Source: TMED8 sp038125725
GTDB lineage: Bacteria; Pseudomonadota; Alphaproteobacteria; Rhodospirillales; Casp-alpha2
Length of the DNA stretch: 64,000 nt
Direction: 5' to 3'
Assembly: GCA_038125725.1 (NCBI GenBank)
Contig: JAYPEK010000013.1
Location: 1-64,000, forward strand
The translations under genes were made by a program, and so were the position numbers. Under the pieces are notes generated by a model. The model was not told the origin of the DNA and made no database searches. It was given only the letters and a program-made list of their open reading frames with translations. Below are positions 11,124 to 19,197 of the stretch, piece after piece. Within the stretch, counting starts at the first letter, position 1; each line of letters opens with the position of its first letter.

Positions 11124-11384
11124 ATGCAGCACCTGGATTGTATCGATGCCGCCGAACGGCTCGACCGGGACCGCGCCCGGGCGACGTTGGCGCAGGCCAT
11201 GGGGGCCTTGTGGGAGGCGCCAGCGGCCATCGGCGTGCTGGCCTGGTACGGCATGCTGGTCTGGCAGCGCCGGGCCGACATGCGGCGTACGCTCGGGCAG
11301 CTGGGCCAGCGCGAACTCGCCGACATGGGCATCAGCCAAAACTGGGCGGCGCGCGAGGCGGCGAAGCCGTTCTGGCGGGCTTGA
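11124..11384 (+). CDS. Small DUF1127 (YjiS-like) protein
   Basis: This is an 86-residue protein whose C-terminal part, RRTLGQLGQRELADMGIS, matches the short Arg-rich DUF1127 helix common in alphaproteobacteria. The start at ATG 11124 is supported by GAGGA at 11112-11116. A hydrophobic stretch around AIGVLAWYGMLVW precedes the DUF1127 part. DUF1127 proteins are small and linked in a few species to RNA or stress physiology; no firm biochemical role can be given here. It lies divergently from the MocR gene, with the candidate operator between them, and just upstream of an iron-sulfur protein gene. Confidence 0.8.
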   Translation: MQHLDCIDAAERLDRDRARATLAQAMGALWEAPAAIGVLAWYGMLVWQRRADMRRTLGQLGQRELADMGISQNWAAREAAKPFWRA

Positions 11385-11415
11385 TCGCCTGGGCCTGAGC
11401 GTGTTCGATGATCGC

Positions 11416-12744
11416 ATGAAACCGGAACCCACCGATTTCGAGCGCTCGCTGGAGCGCCGCACCCAGGCCATAACCGAGGCCTGCACCGCCTGCGGCGCCT
11501 GCGCCGATTCCTGCCCGACGCCGGGCCTCGTCGGTATCGAGGCGGCGGCGGAGACGCTGACCGCCGGCGTGGTGGAGATCCTCAAGGGCGGTGACGGCAA
11601 TGCCGACGCCCAGCGCTGGGCTACGGCCTGCTGCGGCTCGGGCCATTGCCTGACGGTCTGCGAGCACGGCATCAACCCGCGTTTCATGCTGATGATGGCG
11701 CGCGACCGGTTGAAGGCGATGCTGCCGACGGAAAGCCGCAAGGATGCCGGCAAACGCGACTTCCAGGCCATGAGCCGCGCCGCGCGTGTGATCTCGCGCC
11801 TGCAATTGCCGGCCGAACTGATGGCGCGCTTGAGCCCGGCATCGCATCCGGAAAGCGCGCCCGACCTGATTTTCTATACCGGCTGCAATATGCCGAAGAC
11901 GCCGCATATCGGGCTCTTGTGCCTGGACGTGCTGGACCGGCTCGGCGCCAGCTACCAGGTGCACGGCGGACCGGCCAATTGCTGCGGCATCCTGCAGATG
12001 CGCCAGGGCGACATGGCCAACGGCGGGCGGCAGTTGAACAAGACCATCGAGCGCTACGCCGCCACCGGCGCGGCGGAAGTGGTCTCCTGGTGCCCGACCT
12101 GCCATATGCAGTTCGACGAGGCGGCCGAAACCGACGCCTTCGATACCGCCATGTTCCCGGTCTATTTGGCGAAGCGCCTGGAGGCGTTGAAACCGCTGTT
12201 CACCGAGCGCCAGGAAAAGCGCGTGGCGCTGCTGGAGTTCCCGGGTTCGCCCGGCGTGACGGAAAGTGTCGTGGAACTGCTGTCGGCGATACCCGGTGTC
12301 CAGGTGGTCGATCTCGACCTGCCCGCCGACCTGCCGCGCGCCGGCTATCAGATGTCCGGCCTTTCGACCGTGCCCGAATACCGGACGCGCTTGCTCGCGG
12401 AAACCTTGAACGCCGCCGAGCGGGCGGGGCTCGACATGCTGCTCAGCGTCTACCATGCCGACCACCGGGAACTGGTTTCGCACCAGGACCAGTGGCCGTT
12501 CGAGATCGGCAACTACATGGAACTGATCGGCGCCGCCATGGGCATCCGCCACGACGACCTGTTTAAGCGCCTGAAGCTGATGCAGGACGCCGACCAGGTG
12601 CTGGCGTCGGTGGCCGACCAGGTGGCCCGGCACGGGCTGGATGCCGAGGAGGTCCGCGATCTCATCGCCCGCGACCTGTTGGGCGAGCAGCACCTGCCGC
12701 CGGACCGCGCCCGCCACCCGGTCCCACAAGCCTCCAAACCATGA
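11416..12744 (+). CDS. HdrD/GlpC-like (Fe-S)-binding protein with CCG domains
   Basis: The 442-residue protein has two N-terminal [4Fe-4S] motifs, Cys23/26/29/33 (CTACGACADSC) and a second set around Cys72/73/78/82 (CCGSGHCLTVC). Two cysteine-rich CCG-type regions follow, marked by YTGCNMPKTPH, GGPANCCGIL and SWCPTCHM. This layout is that of heterodisulfide reductase subunit D, GlpC and lactate or glycolate oxidase iron-sulfur subunits, which move electrons or act on thiols/disulfides. The start is ATG 11416, with GTG 11401 as alternative; both have weak ribosome binding sites. It may pair functionally with the fumarate-reductase-like subunits beyond the MocR gene, which is an inference from proximity. 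It overlaps the next gene by 4 bp (ATGA). Confidence 0.85.
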   Translation: MKPEPTDFERSLERRTQAITEACTACGACADSCPTPGLVGIEAAAETLTAGVVEILKGGDGNADAQRWATACCGSGHCLTVCEHGINPRFMLMMARDRLKAMLPTESRKDAGKRDFQAMSRAARVISRLQLPAELMARLSPASHPESAPDLIFYTGCNMPKTPHIGLLCLDVLDRLGASYQVHGGPANCCGILQMRQGDMANGGRQLNKTIERYAATGAAEVVSWCPTCHMQFDEAAETDAFDTAMFPVYLAKRLEALKPLFTERQEKRVALLEFPGSPGVTESVVELLSAIPGVQVVDLDLPADLPRAGYQMSGLSTVPEYRTRLLAETLNAAERAGLDMLLSVYHADHRELVSHQDQWPFEIGNYMELIGAAMGIRHDDLFKRLKLMQDADQVLASVADQVARHGLDAEEVRDLIARDLLGEQHLPPDRARHPVPQASKP

Positions 12745-13637
12745 GCGCCGACGCCCGGGCCCTGCCGGCGGCGCGTCTGCTGCCGGCCTATGGCGTCGGC
12801 ATGGTGTCGATGGTGCTGTGGGCGGCATCGCCGGCGGCGACACAGTTCATGGTCACCGACATTCCGCCCCTGGCGGCGGGGCTGGCGCGCACCGTGTTCG
12901 CCGCGGGATTGGCATTGCCGCTGGCGCTGTTGCTCGGCCTGCCATTGCCCAAGGGCTGGGTGCAATGGCGCCTGGCGCTGATCTCCGTGGTCATCGGTTT
13001 CACTGCCTTTCCGCTGATCTATACCTACGGCATCTCGCGCACCTCGACGGCGCACGCGGCGCTGATCCTGGCGGCGCTGCCGGTGATCGTCGGTGCCATC
13101 GGCGCGGTGGTCGAACGGCGCATGCTGAAACCCATGTGGTACCTGGGCGTCTGCGTCGCCATGGCGGGCGAATGGCTGTTGGTGACCTCCCCCGAAAGCA
13201 GCGGCACGGCGACGCTGGCGGGGGATCTAATCTGCCTGCTGGCCTGCTTTTGCTCGGGCGCGGGATACGTGGCCGGCGCGCGGCTGTCGGCCCACATCGG
13301 CACCTGGAGCGCCACTTTCTGGGTGCTAGCCATGGCCGGCGTGGTGCAGTTGCCGCTTCTGGCGCTGGCCGGATGGGAGGTGCCCTGGGGCGACATCGGC
13401 GGCCCCGCCTGGGGCGGGCTGTTGTTCATGGCCTTCGGTGTTGGAATCCTCGGCTACGCCGCCTGGTACTGGGCGTTGAAGGAAGGCGGCGTCGTGCGCA
13501 TGGCGCCGCTGCAATTCACCCAGCCGCTGATCAGCCTTGTGCTGGCGGTGGCGCTGTTCGCCGAGGCGATCACGCCCGCCATCATGGTCGCGGCCGTCAC
13601 CGTCCTGGCCGGAATCGCCATTACCCGGCGCGGGTGA
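12741..13637 (+). CDS. DMT superfamily (EamA) metabolite transporter
   Basis: The 298-residue protein consists almost entirely of hydrophobic helices, about ten, arranged as two EamA repeats, as in drug/metabolite transporters such as RhtA or YdcZ-type exporters. Typical features are the SRTSTAHAALILAALPVI segment closing the first repeat and the matching FTQPLISLVLAVALFAEAIT segment in the second. It probably exports an amino acid or small metabolite from the cytoplasm. It is translationally coupled to the preceding iron-sulfur protein gene through ATGA. The substrate is unknown. Confidence 0.92.
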   Translation: MSADARALPAARLLPAYGVGMVSMVLWAASPAATQFMVTDIPPLAAGLARTVFAAGLALPLALLLGLPLPKGWVQWRLALISVVIGFTAFPLIYTYGISRTSTAHAALILAALPVIVGAIGAVVERRMLKPMWYLGVCVAMAGEWLLVTSPESSGTATLAGDLICLLACFCSGAGYVAGARLSAHIGTWSATFWVLAMAGVVQLPLLALAGWEVPWGDIGGPAWGGLLFMAFGVGILGYAAWYWALKEGGVVRMAPLQFTQPLISLVLAVALFAEAITPAIMVAAVTVLAGIAITRRG

Positions 13638-13662
13638 TATACCGAAGTGAAGGGAAACGAAC

Positions 13663-14631
13663 ATGCCGGAACTGACAATCGAACAGGTGCGCGAGGGCGC
13701 CGACATCGTGCACCGCCACATGCCGCCGACGCCGGCCTATCACTGGCCGTTGCTGTCCGCGCGCGCCGGCTGCGAGGTCTGGGTCAAGCACGAGAACCAT
13801 ACCCCCACGGGCGCCTTCAAGGTGCGCGGCGGGCTGGTCTACCTGACCAAGCTGAAAGAAAGCGAGCCCGATTGCCCCGGGGTCATTTCCGCGACGCGCG
13901 GCAACCACGGCCAGTCGGTGGCGCGCGCCGCGTCGGCCGTCGGCATGAAGTCGGTGATCGTCGTGCCGCACGGCAACAACCCGGAAAAGAACGCCGCCAT
14001 GAAGGCTTTCGGCGCCGAACTGATCGAGCACGGCGACGATTTCCAGGAAGCGCTGGAGTTCACGATAGAGCTCGCCAAGGAACGCGGCCTGCACCTGGTG
14101 CCGGTGTTCCATCCGTGGCTTTTGATGGGGGTGTCGACCTACGGCCTGGAACTGTTCGAGGCGCATCCGGACCTGGATACCGTCTACGTGCCGGTCGGCA
14201 TGGGATCGGGCATCTGCAGCCTGATCACGGTGCGCGATCTTCTGGGGCTCAAGACCAAGATCGTCGGCATCGTCGCCGAGAACGCGCCGGCCTATGCGCT
14301 CAGCTTCGAGGCCGGCAAGCCGGTCAATACCAACACCGCCGATACCATCGCCGATGGCGTTGCCTGCCGCGCGCCGGATGCCCGGGCGGTCGAGATCATC
14401 TGCGCGGGCGCCGACCGCATCGTCCGCATCGAGGAGGACGAGTTCAAGGACGCCATGGCGGCCTATTTCGTCGATACCCACAACGCCGCCGAAAGCGCCG
14501 GTGCCGGGCCGCTGGCGGGATTGCTGAAGGAACGCGACGTCATGGCCGGCAAGAAGGTCGGCGTGATCCTGTCGGGCGGCAATTCCGACGCCCAGTTGTT
14601 CCGCGAAGTGCTGGGCCGCGGGCTCGAATGA
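13663..14631 (+). CDS. Threonine dehydratase-like PLP enzyme (fold type II)
   Basis: The 322-residue catalytic domain belongs to the serine/threonine dehydratase family, whose members deaminate L-Ser or L-Thr or racemise serine or aspartate. The PLP lysine is Lys53 in HTPTGAFKVRGG, the ATRGNHGQSVARAA loop binds the cofactor ring, and SGGNSD near the C-terminus completes the site. There is no regulatory ACT domain, so it is not a full-length biosynthetic IlvA. The gene lies 25 bp after the DMT exporter and 13 bp before an alanyl-tRNA editing gene, so a link to handling of serine or threonine is plausible. Confidence 0.9.
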   Translation: MPELTIEQVREGADIVHRHMPPTPAYHWPLLSARAGCEVWVKHENHTPTGAFKVRGGLVYLTKLKESEPDCPGVISATRGNHGQSVARAASAVGMKSVIVVPHGNNPEKNAAMKAFGAELIEHGDDFQEALEFTIELAKERGLHLVPVFHPWLLMGVSTYGLELFEAHPDLDTVYVPVGMGSGICSLITVRDLLGLKTKIVGIVAENAPAYALSFEAGKPVNTNTADTIADGVACRAPDARAVEIICAGADRIVRIEEDEFKDAMAAYFVDTHNAAESAGAGPLAGLLKERDVMAGKKVGVILSGGNSDAQLFREVLGRGLE

Positions 14632-14644
14632 CCAAGGAGCGAAC

Positions 14645-15352
14645 ATGACCGAAGAAATTTTCAGGGAAGACGCCTACGCCCGGGCGGCCGAAGGAAGCGT
14701 CGTCGCCGTCGGCGAGGACGGCATCGAACTCGACCGCACGATCTTCTATCCCTTGGGCGGCGGCCAGCCCGGCGACACCGGCCGGCTCGTCACCGATGAC
14801 GGGCGCCAGGTGGCGATCACCGATACCCGCAAGGACAAGGCGTCCGGCCGGCACCTGCATATCCCGGCGGACGACGCGCCGGCGCTGGTCGTCGGCGACC
14901 GCGTCACGATGGAGATCGACTGGGAGCGCCGCCACAAGCTGATGCGCATGCATACGCTGCTGCATCTGATCTGCGCCACCGTCGACGCCGAGATCACCGG
15001 CTGCCAGATCGGCGAGGACAAGAGCCGCATCGATCTCAACACCGAAGGCAAGCCCGACAAGGAGGAGATCCAGGCGAAGCTCGATGAACTGGTCGCGGGC
15101 GACCTCGCCACCGGCGCCAAGTGGATCACCGACGCCGAGTTGGAAGCCAACCCGGACCTGATCAAGACCATGTCTGTGATGCCGCCCATGGGCATGGGCA
15201 AGGTGCGGCTGATGGAAGTTGAGGGCATCGACCTGCAGCCCTGCGGCGGCACCCACGTGGCACGCACCGGCGAGATCGGCCGCGTGCGCGTCGGCAAGAT
15301 CGAGAACAAGGGCAAGACCAACAAGCGCATCAACGTGCACTTGGAGGATTGA
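14645..15352 (+). CDS. Alanyl-tRNA editing protein AlaX (trans-editing, Ser-tRNA(Ala) type)
   Basis: Free-standing homologue of the AlaRS/ThrRS editing domain, which deacylates mischarged tRNA(Ala). The 235-residue protein has FYPLGGGQPGDTG, the first zinc-binding pair HTLLH (His103, His107) and the second set CGGTH (Cys200, His204). The family includes enzymes cleaving Ser- and Gly-tRNA(Ala); the exact specificity is not readable here. It is cotranscribed with a serine/threonine-dehydratase-like enzyme, and a GNAT gene follows 25 bp later. The ribosome binding site AAGGAG lies just upstream of the ATG. Confidence 0.9.
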   Translation: MTEEIFREDAYARAAEGSVVAVGEDGIELDRTIFYPLGGGQPGDTGRLVTDDGRQVAITDTRKDKASGRHLHIPADDAPALVVGDRVTMEIDWERRHKLMRMHTLLHLICATVDAEITGCQIGEDKSRIDLNTEGKPDKEEIQAKLDELVAGDLATGAKWITDAELEANPDLIKTMSVMPPMGMGKVRLMEVEGIDLQPCGGTHVARTGEIGRVRVGKIENKGKTNKRINVHLED

Positions 15353-15377
15353 GCCAAGACACCGAAGGGGGAGACCG

Positions 15378-15944
15378 ATGGTCGAATACCGCCCGGCGCA
15401 CCGCGCCGACAGCCCCGCCATCGCCGAGTTGTACCAGATGGCCGCCGGCGGCGTCGCCGATTACATCTGGACGTCGCTGGCGGAACCCGGAGAAACGATC
15501 CTGGACGCCGGCACCCGCCGTTTCGCCCGCGAGGGCGAGGCGTTTTCCTACCAGAACTGCATGATCGCCGAGGACGGCGGCAAGGTATTGGGCATAGTGC
15601 ATGCTTTCCCCATGCTGGAGGTCTCGGAGGTGGGGGACGATGAAGATCCGGTGCTCAAGCCTTATTGCGAACTGGAAAGCGCGCCCAGCCTCTATATCGC
15701 CGGCATCGCCTGCTATGAAGACGCGCGCGGCCAGGGCATCGGCACGCGGCTGCTCGATCTGACGCGCCGCCGCGCCATGAGCGAGGGATTGTCGGAACTA
15801 TCGCTGATCGCTTTTGAAGAAAGCCCGGCCGCCGTGCGGCTTTATTTGCGCGAGGGATTCGAAATCGTTGACCGGCGGGCCATTGTGGCGCACGAACTGA
15901 TCCAGTACGGCGGCGACGCGCTGCTCATGACCGAGGCGCTGTAG
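15378..15944 (+). CDS. GNAT family N-acetyltransferase
   Basis: This 188-residue protein carries the acetyl-CoA-binding motif A, visible as EDARGQGIGTRLLD with the R-x-x-G-x-G core, followed by helix alpha-4 and a YLREGF motif near the C-terminus. The start at ATG 15378 is supported by GGGGGAG upstream. The substrate could be a small molecule or a protein N-terminus and cannot be told from sequence. It stands in the same-strand group with AlaX and the dehydratase-like gene; 34 bp separate it from the next gene. Confidence 0.86.
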   Translation: MVEYRPAHRADSPAIAELYQMAAGGVADYIWTSLAEPGETILDAGTRRFAREGEAFSYQNCMIAEDGGKVLGIVHAFPMLEVSEVGDDEDPVLKPYCELESAPSLYIAGIACYEDARGQGIGTRLLDLTRRRAMSEGLSELSLIAFEESPAAVRLYLREGFEIVDRRAIVAHELIQYGGDALLMTEAL

Positions 15945-15978
15945 CGTCCGCATTTCGATCCAGGGAGACAATCGACCC

Positions 15979-17040
15979 ATGACCAATTCCTACAACATCG
16001 CCGTTATTCCCGGCGACGGCATCGGCAACGAGGTGATGCCGGAAGCCATCAAGGTGCTGGAAGCGGTGGCCGGCAAATACGACCTGGCCTTCACTTTCGA
16101 CGAGAAGGACTGGAGCTGCGAGCGCTTCCACAAACAGGGCGCGATGATGCCGGAAGACGGTTTGCAGCAGATCAAGGACAGTGACGCCATCCTGCTCGGC
16201 GCGGTCGGGTTTCCCGGCGTGCCGGACCACGTTTCGCTGTGGGGGCTGTTGATCCCGATCCGTCGCGAGTTCCAGCAGTACGTCAACCTGCGCCCGGTGC
16301 GCCTGTTCGAGGGGATGCCGTGCCCGCTGGCCGGACGTCAGCCCGGCGACATCGACTTCATGATCGTGCGCGAGAACAACGAGGGCGAATATTCCGAGAT
16401 CGGCGGGCGGCTTTATGAAGGTACAGACCAGGAACTGGCGGTGCAGCAGGCGATCTTCACCCGCCAGGGTACCGACCGGATCATGCGCTATGCCTTCGAC
16501 CTGGCGCGCACGCGCGAGCGCAAGCACCTCACGTCGGCGACCAAGTCCAACGGCATCATCCACTCCATGCCCTACTGGGACGAACGCTTCGAGGCGGTTT
16601 CCAAGGATTACCCGGACGTCACCACCGACAAGTTCCATATCGACATCCTGACCGCGCATTTCGTCCGCAACCCCGATTGGTTCGACGTGGTGGTGGGCTC
16701 CAACCTGTTCGGCGACATCCTCTCCGATCTCGGCCCGGCGGTGACCGGTACCATCGGCATCGCGCCCGGAGGCAACATCAACCCGGAGCGTGATTTCCCC
16801 TCCATGTTCGAGGCTGTGCACGGCTCGGCGCCGGATATCGCGGGCCAAGGCATCTGCAACCCGATCGGCGAGATTTGGTCGGCGGCGATGATGCTCGATC
16901 ACCTGGGACAGAACCACGCGGCGGTGGATATCGTTACCGCCATCGAAACCGTGATCCGCGATTCCGACGTCAAAACGCCGGACATGGGCGGCAAGGCGAC
17001 GACGTCCGAGTTGGGCCAGGCCATCGTCGACGCGCTCTAG
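15979..17040 (+). CDS. Tartrate/D-malate dehydrogenase (isocitrate/isopropylmalate dehydrogenase family)
   Basis: The 353-residue NAD-dependent beta-decarboxylating dehydrogenase starts IAVIPGDGIGNEVMPEA and carries the metal site GSNLFGDILSDLG. The stretch WGLLIPIRREFQQYVNLRP is characteristic of the tartrate dehydrogenase/decarboxylase (TtuC) and D-malate dehydrogenase (DmlA) branch rather than LeuB or Icd. The enzyme would oxidise tartrate or D-malate to oxaloglycolate or pyruvate plus CO2. A D-tartrate-dehydratase-like gene about 30 kb away suggests the organism handles tartrates. It is followed after 14 bp by a PhzF gene. Confidence 0.88.
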   Translation: MTNSYNIAVIPGDGIGNEVMPEAIKVLEAVAGKYDLAFTFDEKDWSCERFHKQGAMMPEDGLQQIKDSDAILLGAVGFPGVPDHVSLWGLLIPIRREFQQYVNLRPVRLFEGMPCPLAGRQPGDIDFMIVRENNEGEYSEIGGRLYEGTDQELAVQQAIFTRQGTDRIMRYAFDLARTRERKHLTSATKSNGIIHSMPYWDERFEAVSKDYPDVTTDKFHIDILTAHFVRNPDWFDVVVGSNLFGDILSDLGPAVTGTIGIAPGGNINPERDFPSMFEAVHGSAPDIAGQGICNPIGEIWSAAMMLDHLGQNHAAVDIVTAIETVIRDSDVKTPDMGGKATTSELGQAIVDAL

Positions 17041-17054
17041 GGAAGGGGAACGCC

Positions 17055-17840
17055 ATGGACATTCCGGTCTATCAGGTCGACGCCTTCGCCGACAAACCGT
17101 TCGCCGGCAACCCGGCGGCGGTCTGTCCGCTCGACGCCTGGCTGCCGGATGCCACCCTGCAGTCGATCGCGCTCGAGAACAACCTGTCGGAAACCGCCTT
17201 CACCGTGGCCCGCGGCCCCGGCGACTACGAACTGCGTTGGTTCACGCCGAAGGCCGAGGTCGATCTCTGCGGCCACGCGACGCTGGCGACGGCGTCGGTG
17301 CTGTTCGAACAGCGGGGCGAGGCTGCCGCCGCCATCGCGTTTCAGACGCGCAGCGGCGAACTGCGCGTCGGGCGCGACGGCGATCTCCTGGTCATGGACT
17401 TCCCGGCGCTGCCGGCCGAACAGGTGCCCGTGCCGGAAGGGCTGGTCGATGCACTCGGCATCGAGCCCGTCTATTTCCTGCGCGCGGTGAAGAACATGGC
17501 GGTGCTGGAGCGCGAGGACCAGGTGCGCTCCGTCGAACCGGATTTCCGCTACATCGCCGCCATGCAGGGGATGGGGCTGATCGTCACCGCGCCCGGCGAT
17601 GCAAGCGACTGCGCATCGCGCTATTTCGCGCCGCATGTGGGCGTCGACGAGGATCCGGTGACAGGTTCCGCGCATTGCACCATCGTGCCCTATTGGGCGG
17701 AACGATTGGGCAAGACGGACATCCATGCGCGGCAGGTTTCGGCGCGGTCGGGCGATCTGTTCTGCCGGATGCTGGGCGAGCGGGTGGAAATGGCCGGTCG
17801 CGCGGTGCTGGTGCTGGAGGGGACGCTGAAGCTGCCATGA
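17055..17840 (+). CDS. PhzF family isomerase/epimerase-like protein
   Basis: The 261-residue protein has the PhzF fold markers VDAFADKPFAGNPAAVC at the N-terminus, the catalytic glutamate in NLSETAF (Glu46), CGHATLA, and DPVTGSAHC in the second half. Family members isomerise trans-2,3-dihydro-3-hydroxyanthranilate in phenazine synthesis, but most bacterial homologues outside phenazine clusters have no known substrate; no other phz gene is present here. The ATG at 17055 follows GGAAGGGGA. It overlaps the next GNAT gene by 4 bp (ATGA), indicating coupled translation. Confidence 0.92.
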   Translation: MDIPVYQVDAFADKPFAGNPAAVCPLDAWLPDATLQSIALENNLSETAFTVARGPGDYELRWFTPKAEVDLCGHATLATASVLFEQRGEAAAAIAFQTRSGELRVGRDGDLLVMDFPALPAEQVPVPEGLVDALGIEPVYFLRAVKNMAVLEREDQVRSVEPDFRYIAAMQGMGLIVTAPGDASDCASRYFAPHVGVDEDPVTGSAHCTIVPYWAERLGKTDIHARQVSARSGDLFCRMLGERVEMAGRAVLVLEGTLKLP

Positions 17841-18316
17841 TCGACGGTTTTGAAATCCGCGCGGCGGTCGGCGATGCCGACATGGCGCGGGTTCGCGAGC
17901 TGTTCGTGGAATACCAGGATTGGCTCGGGGTCGATCTCTGTTTTCAGGATTTCGAGGCCGAACTGGCGGCATTGCCCGGCATCTACGCGCCGCCGGAAGG
18001 GCGCCTCTATCTGGTCTTCGATGGCGGCGACGAACGCCTGGTCGGCTGCGTGGCGCTGCGTCCTCGCGATGGCGGCAGGGCGGAAATGAAGCGGCTTTAC
18101 GTGCGGCCCGATTGGCGCCGGCGCGGGCTCGGACGGCATTTGACGGAGATTTGCCTGACGGCGGCCCGCGAAGCGGGCTACCGCGAGCTTTGCCTCGATA
18201 CCCTGGCGCAGTTGCAAGCCGCGCGGGCGCTCTACCGCGACATGGGATTCCGCGAGGTCGACGCCTATTACGACAACCCTCTGGACGGCGTCACCTATAT
18301 GGCCATAACATTGTAA
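17837..18316 (+). CDS. GNAT family N-acetyltransferase
   Basis: The 159-residue acetyltransferase carries the acetyl-CoA loop RRRGLGRHLTE preceded by the strand MKRLYVRPDW, and the ALYRDMGF motif near the C-terminus, all standard for the GNAT fold. It starts inside the stop of the PhzF gene, so the two proteins are made in similar amounts and may act on the same molecule. The substrate is not identifiable. The 106-bp spacer that follows has no terminator-like hairpin. Confidence 0.9.
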   Translation: MIDGFEIRAAVGDADMARVRELFVEYQDWLGVDLCFQDFEAELAALPGIYAPPEGRLYLVFDGGDERLVGCVALRPRDGGRAEMKRLYVRPDWRRRGLGRHLTEICLTAAREAGYRELCLDTLAQLQAARALYRDMGFREVDAYYDNPLDGVTYMAITL

Positions 18317-18422
18317 CCATTAGTTTGAGAGCGTTAAGGAGTTCGTAAGGGCGGGGAGCTAGCGTGAACCCAATCGCATGCAGTGTTACACATGCATGTA
18401 AGGAACGAACAGGAGCAACGCC

Positions 18423-18983
18423 GTGAGACGTATCACCCTGGCCCTGCTGTGCACCTTGATGGGGGCCGTGTTCTGGACCGGTGCCGCCGAAGCCCAGTCG
18501 GTGGAGCGCAAGCGCTCCTACGGCTTGCGCGAGCAGGGCGAAGGCCATATCCAGATGCGCTCGATGATCGCGCCTGTGAAGCGCTCGGCGAACAGCAGTC
18601 GCGTCTACAACACCACGGTGACCGTGGTCCTGACCGTGCGCGACAATTCCAAGGTCGGCGCCGTCTGCAACAAGGGCCCGAGGATTTCCGATGCCTTGCT
18701 GCGCGCCTGGTACAATCAGCCGATGACCGTCGATTACCTGTACGACCGGGGCAGCCGCGGCAATACCAAGATCGACTACCGCCGCACGCCGGCGCAATTG
18801 CAGGAAGACAAGCGCCTGATCGATACCGTCAACCTGGCGCTGGGCACCCGCGATGTCAGCGGCATCCTGGTGCTAAAGGGCGCCCTGAAGATGGGCGGCG
18901 GCACGGTGACCAAGCTGCCGTTCTCCAGCGTCAACGGCTGTGACGAACTGCAAGAGCAGGAAGAGCAGAAGAAACCGAAGTAA
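18423..18983 (+). CDS. Secreted or periplasmic protein of unknown function
   Basis: I do not recognise a family. The 186-residue product begins with a signal peptide, MRRITLALLCTLMGAVFWTG, with a likely cleavage after AEA. The mature part contains two cysteines (in AVCNKGP and NGCDEL), which could pair, and ends in a charged Glu/Lys-rich tail. The GTG start at 18423 is set by AGGAG at 18411-18415. It is encoded alone between the GNAT gene and the SPOR lipoprotein gene, with more than 100 bp on each side. The 214-bp stretch that follows is relatively AT-rich and shows no clear terminator; it probably holds the promoter of the next gene. Confidence 0.75.
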   Translation: MRRITLALLCTLMGAVFWTGAAEAQSVERKRSYGLREQGEGHIQMRSMIAPVKRSANSSRVYNTTVTVVLTVRDNSKVGAVCNKGPRISDALLRAWYNQPMTVDYLYDRGSRGNTKIDYRRTPAQLQEDKRLIDTVNLALGTRDVSGILVLKGALKMGGGTVTKLPFSSVNGCDELQEQEEQKKPK

Positions 18984-19197
18984 AAGAATCCTAGTCGGAG
19001 ATTCGCGGATTTCTGCGCTTTTGCATCTTCCAGGTTGCCTCCGGCGACGGCCGCAAATTAGCAAAAAATGCTTTGGTTTCAACGGGTAGTGTGCGTTTTC
19101 CTAAAAAAGCACTATACTTGGTATATTGTCCCCCGTATTTTTTACCTTGGTGTATTTTTATGTTCGGGCCGCAACAGGCCCGAGGGGGGCCGGAAAC

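Noticed and set aside
17055..17840. Part of a phenazine biosynthesis cluster
   Set aside because: Only a PhzF-fold protein is present; no other phz gene is nearby, and the family is widespread outside phenazine producers.
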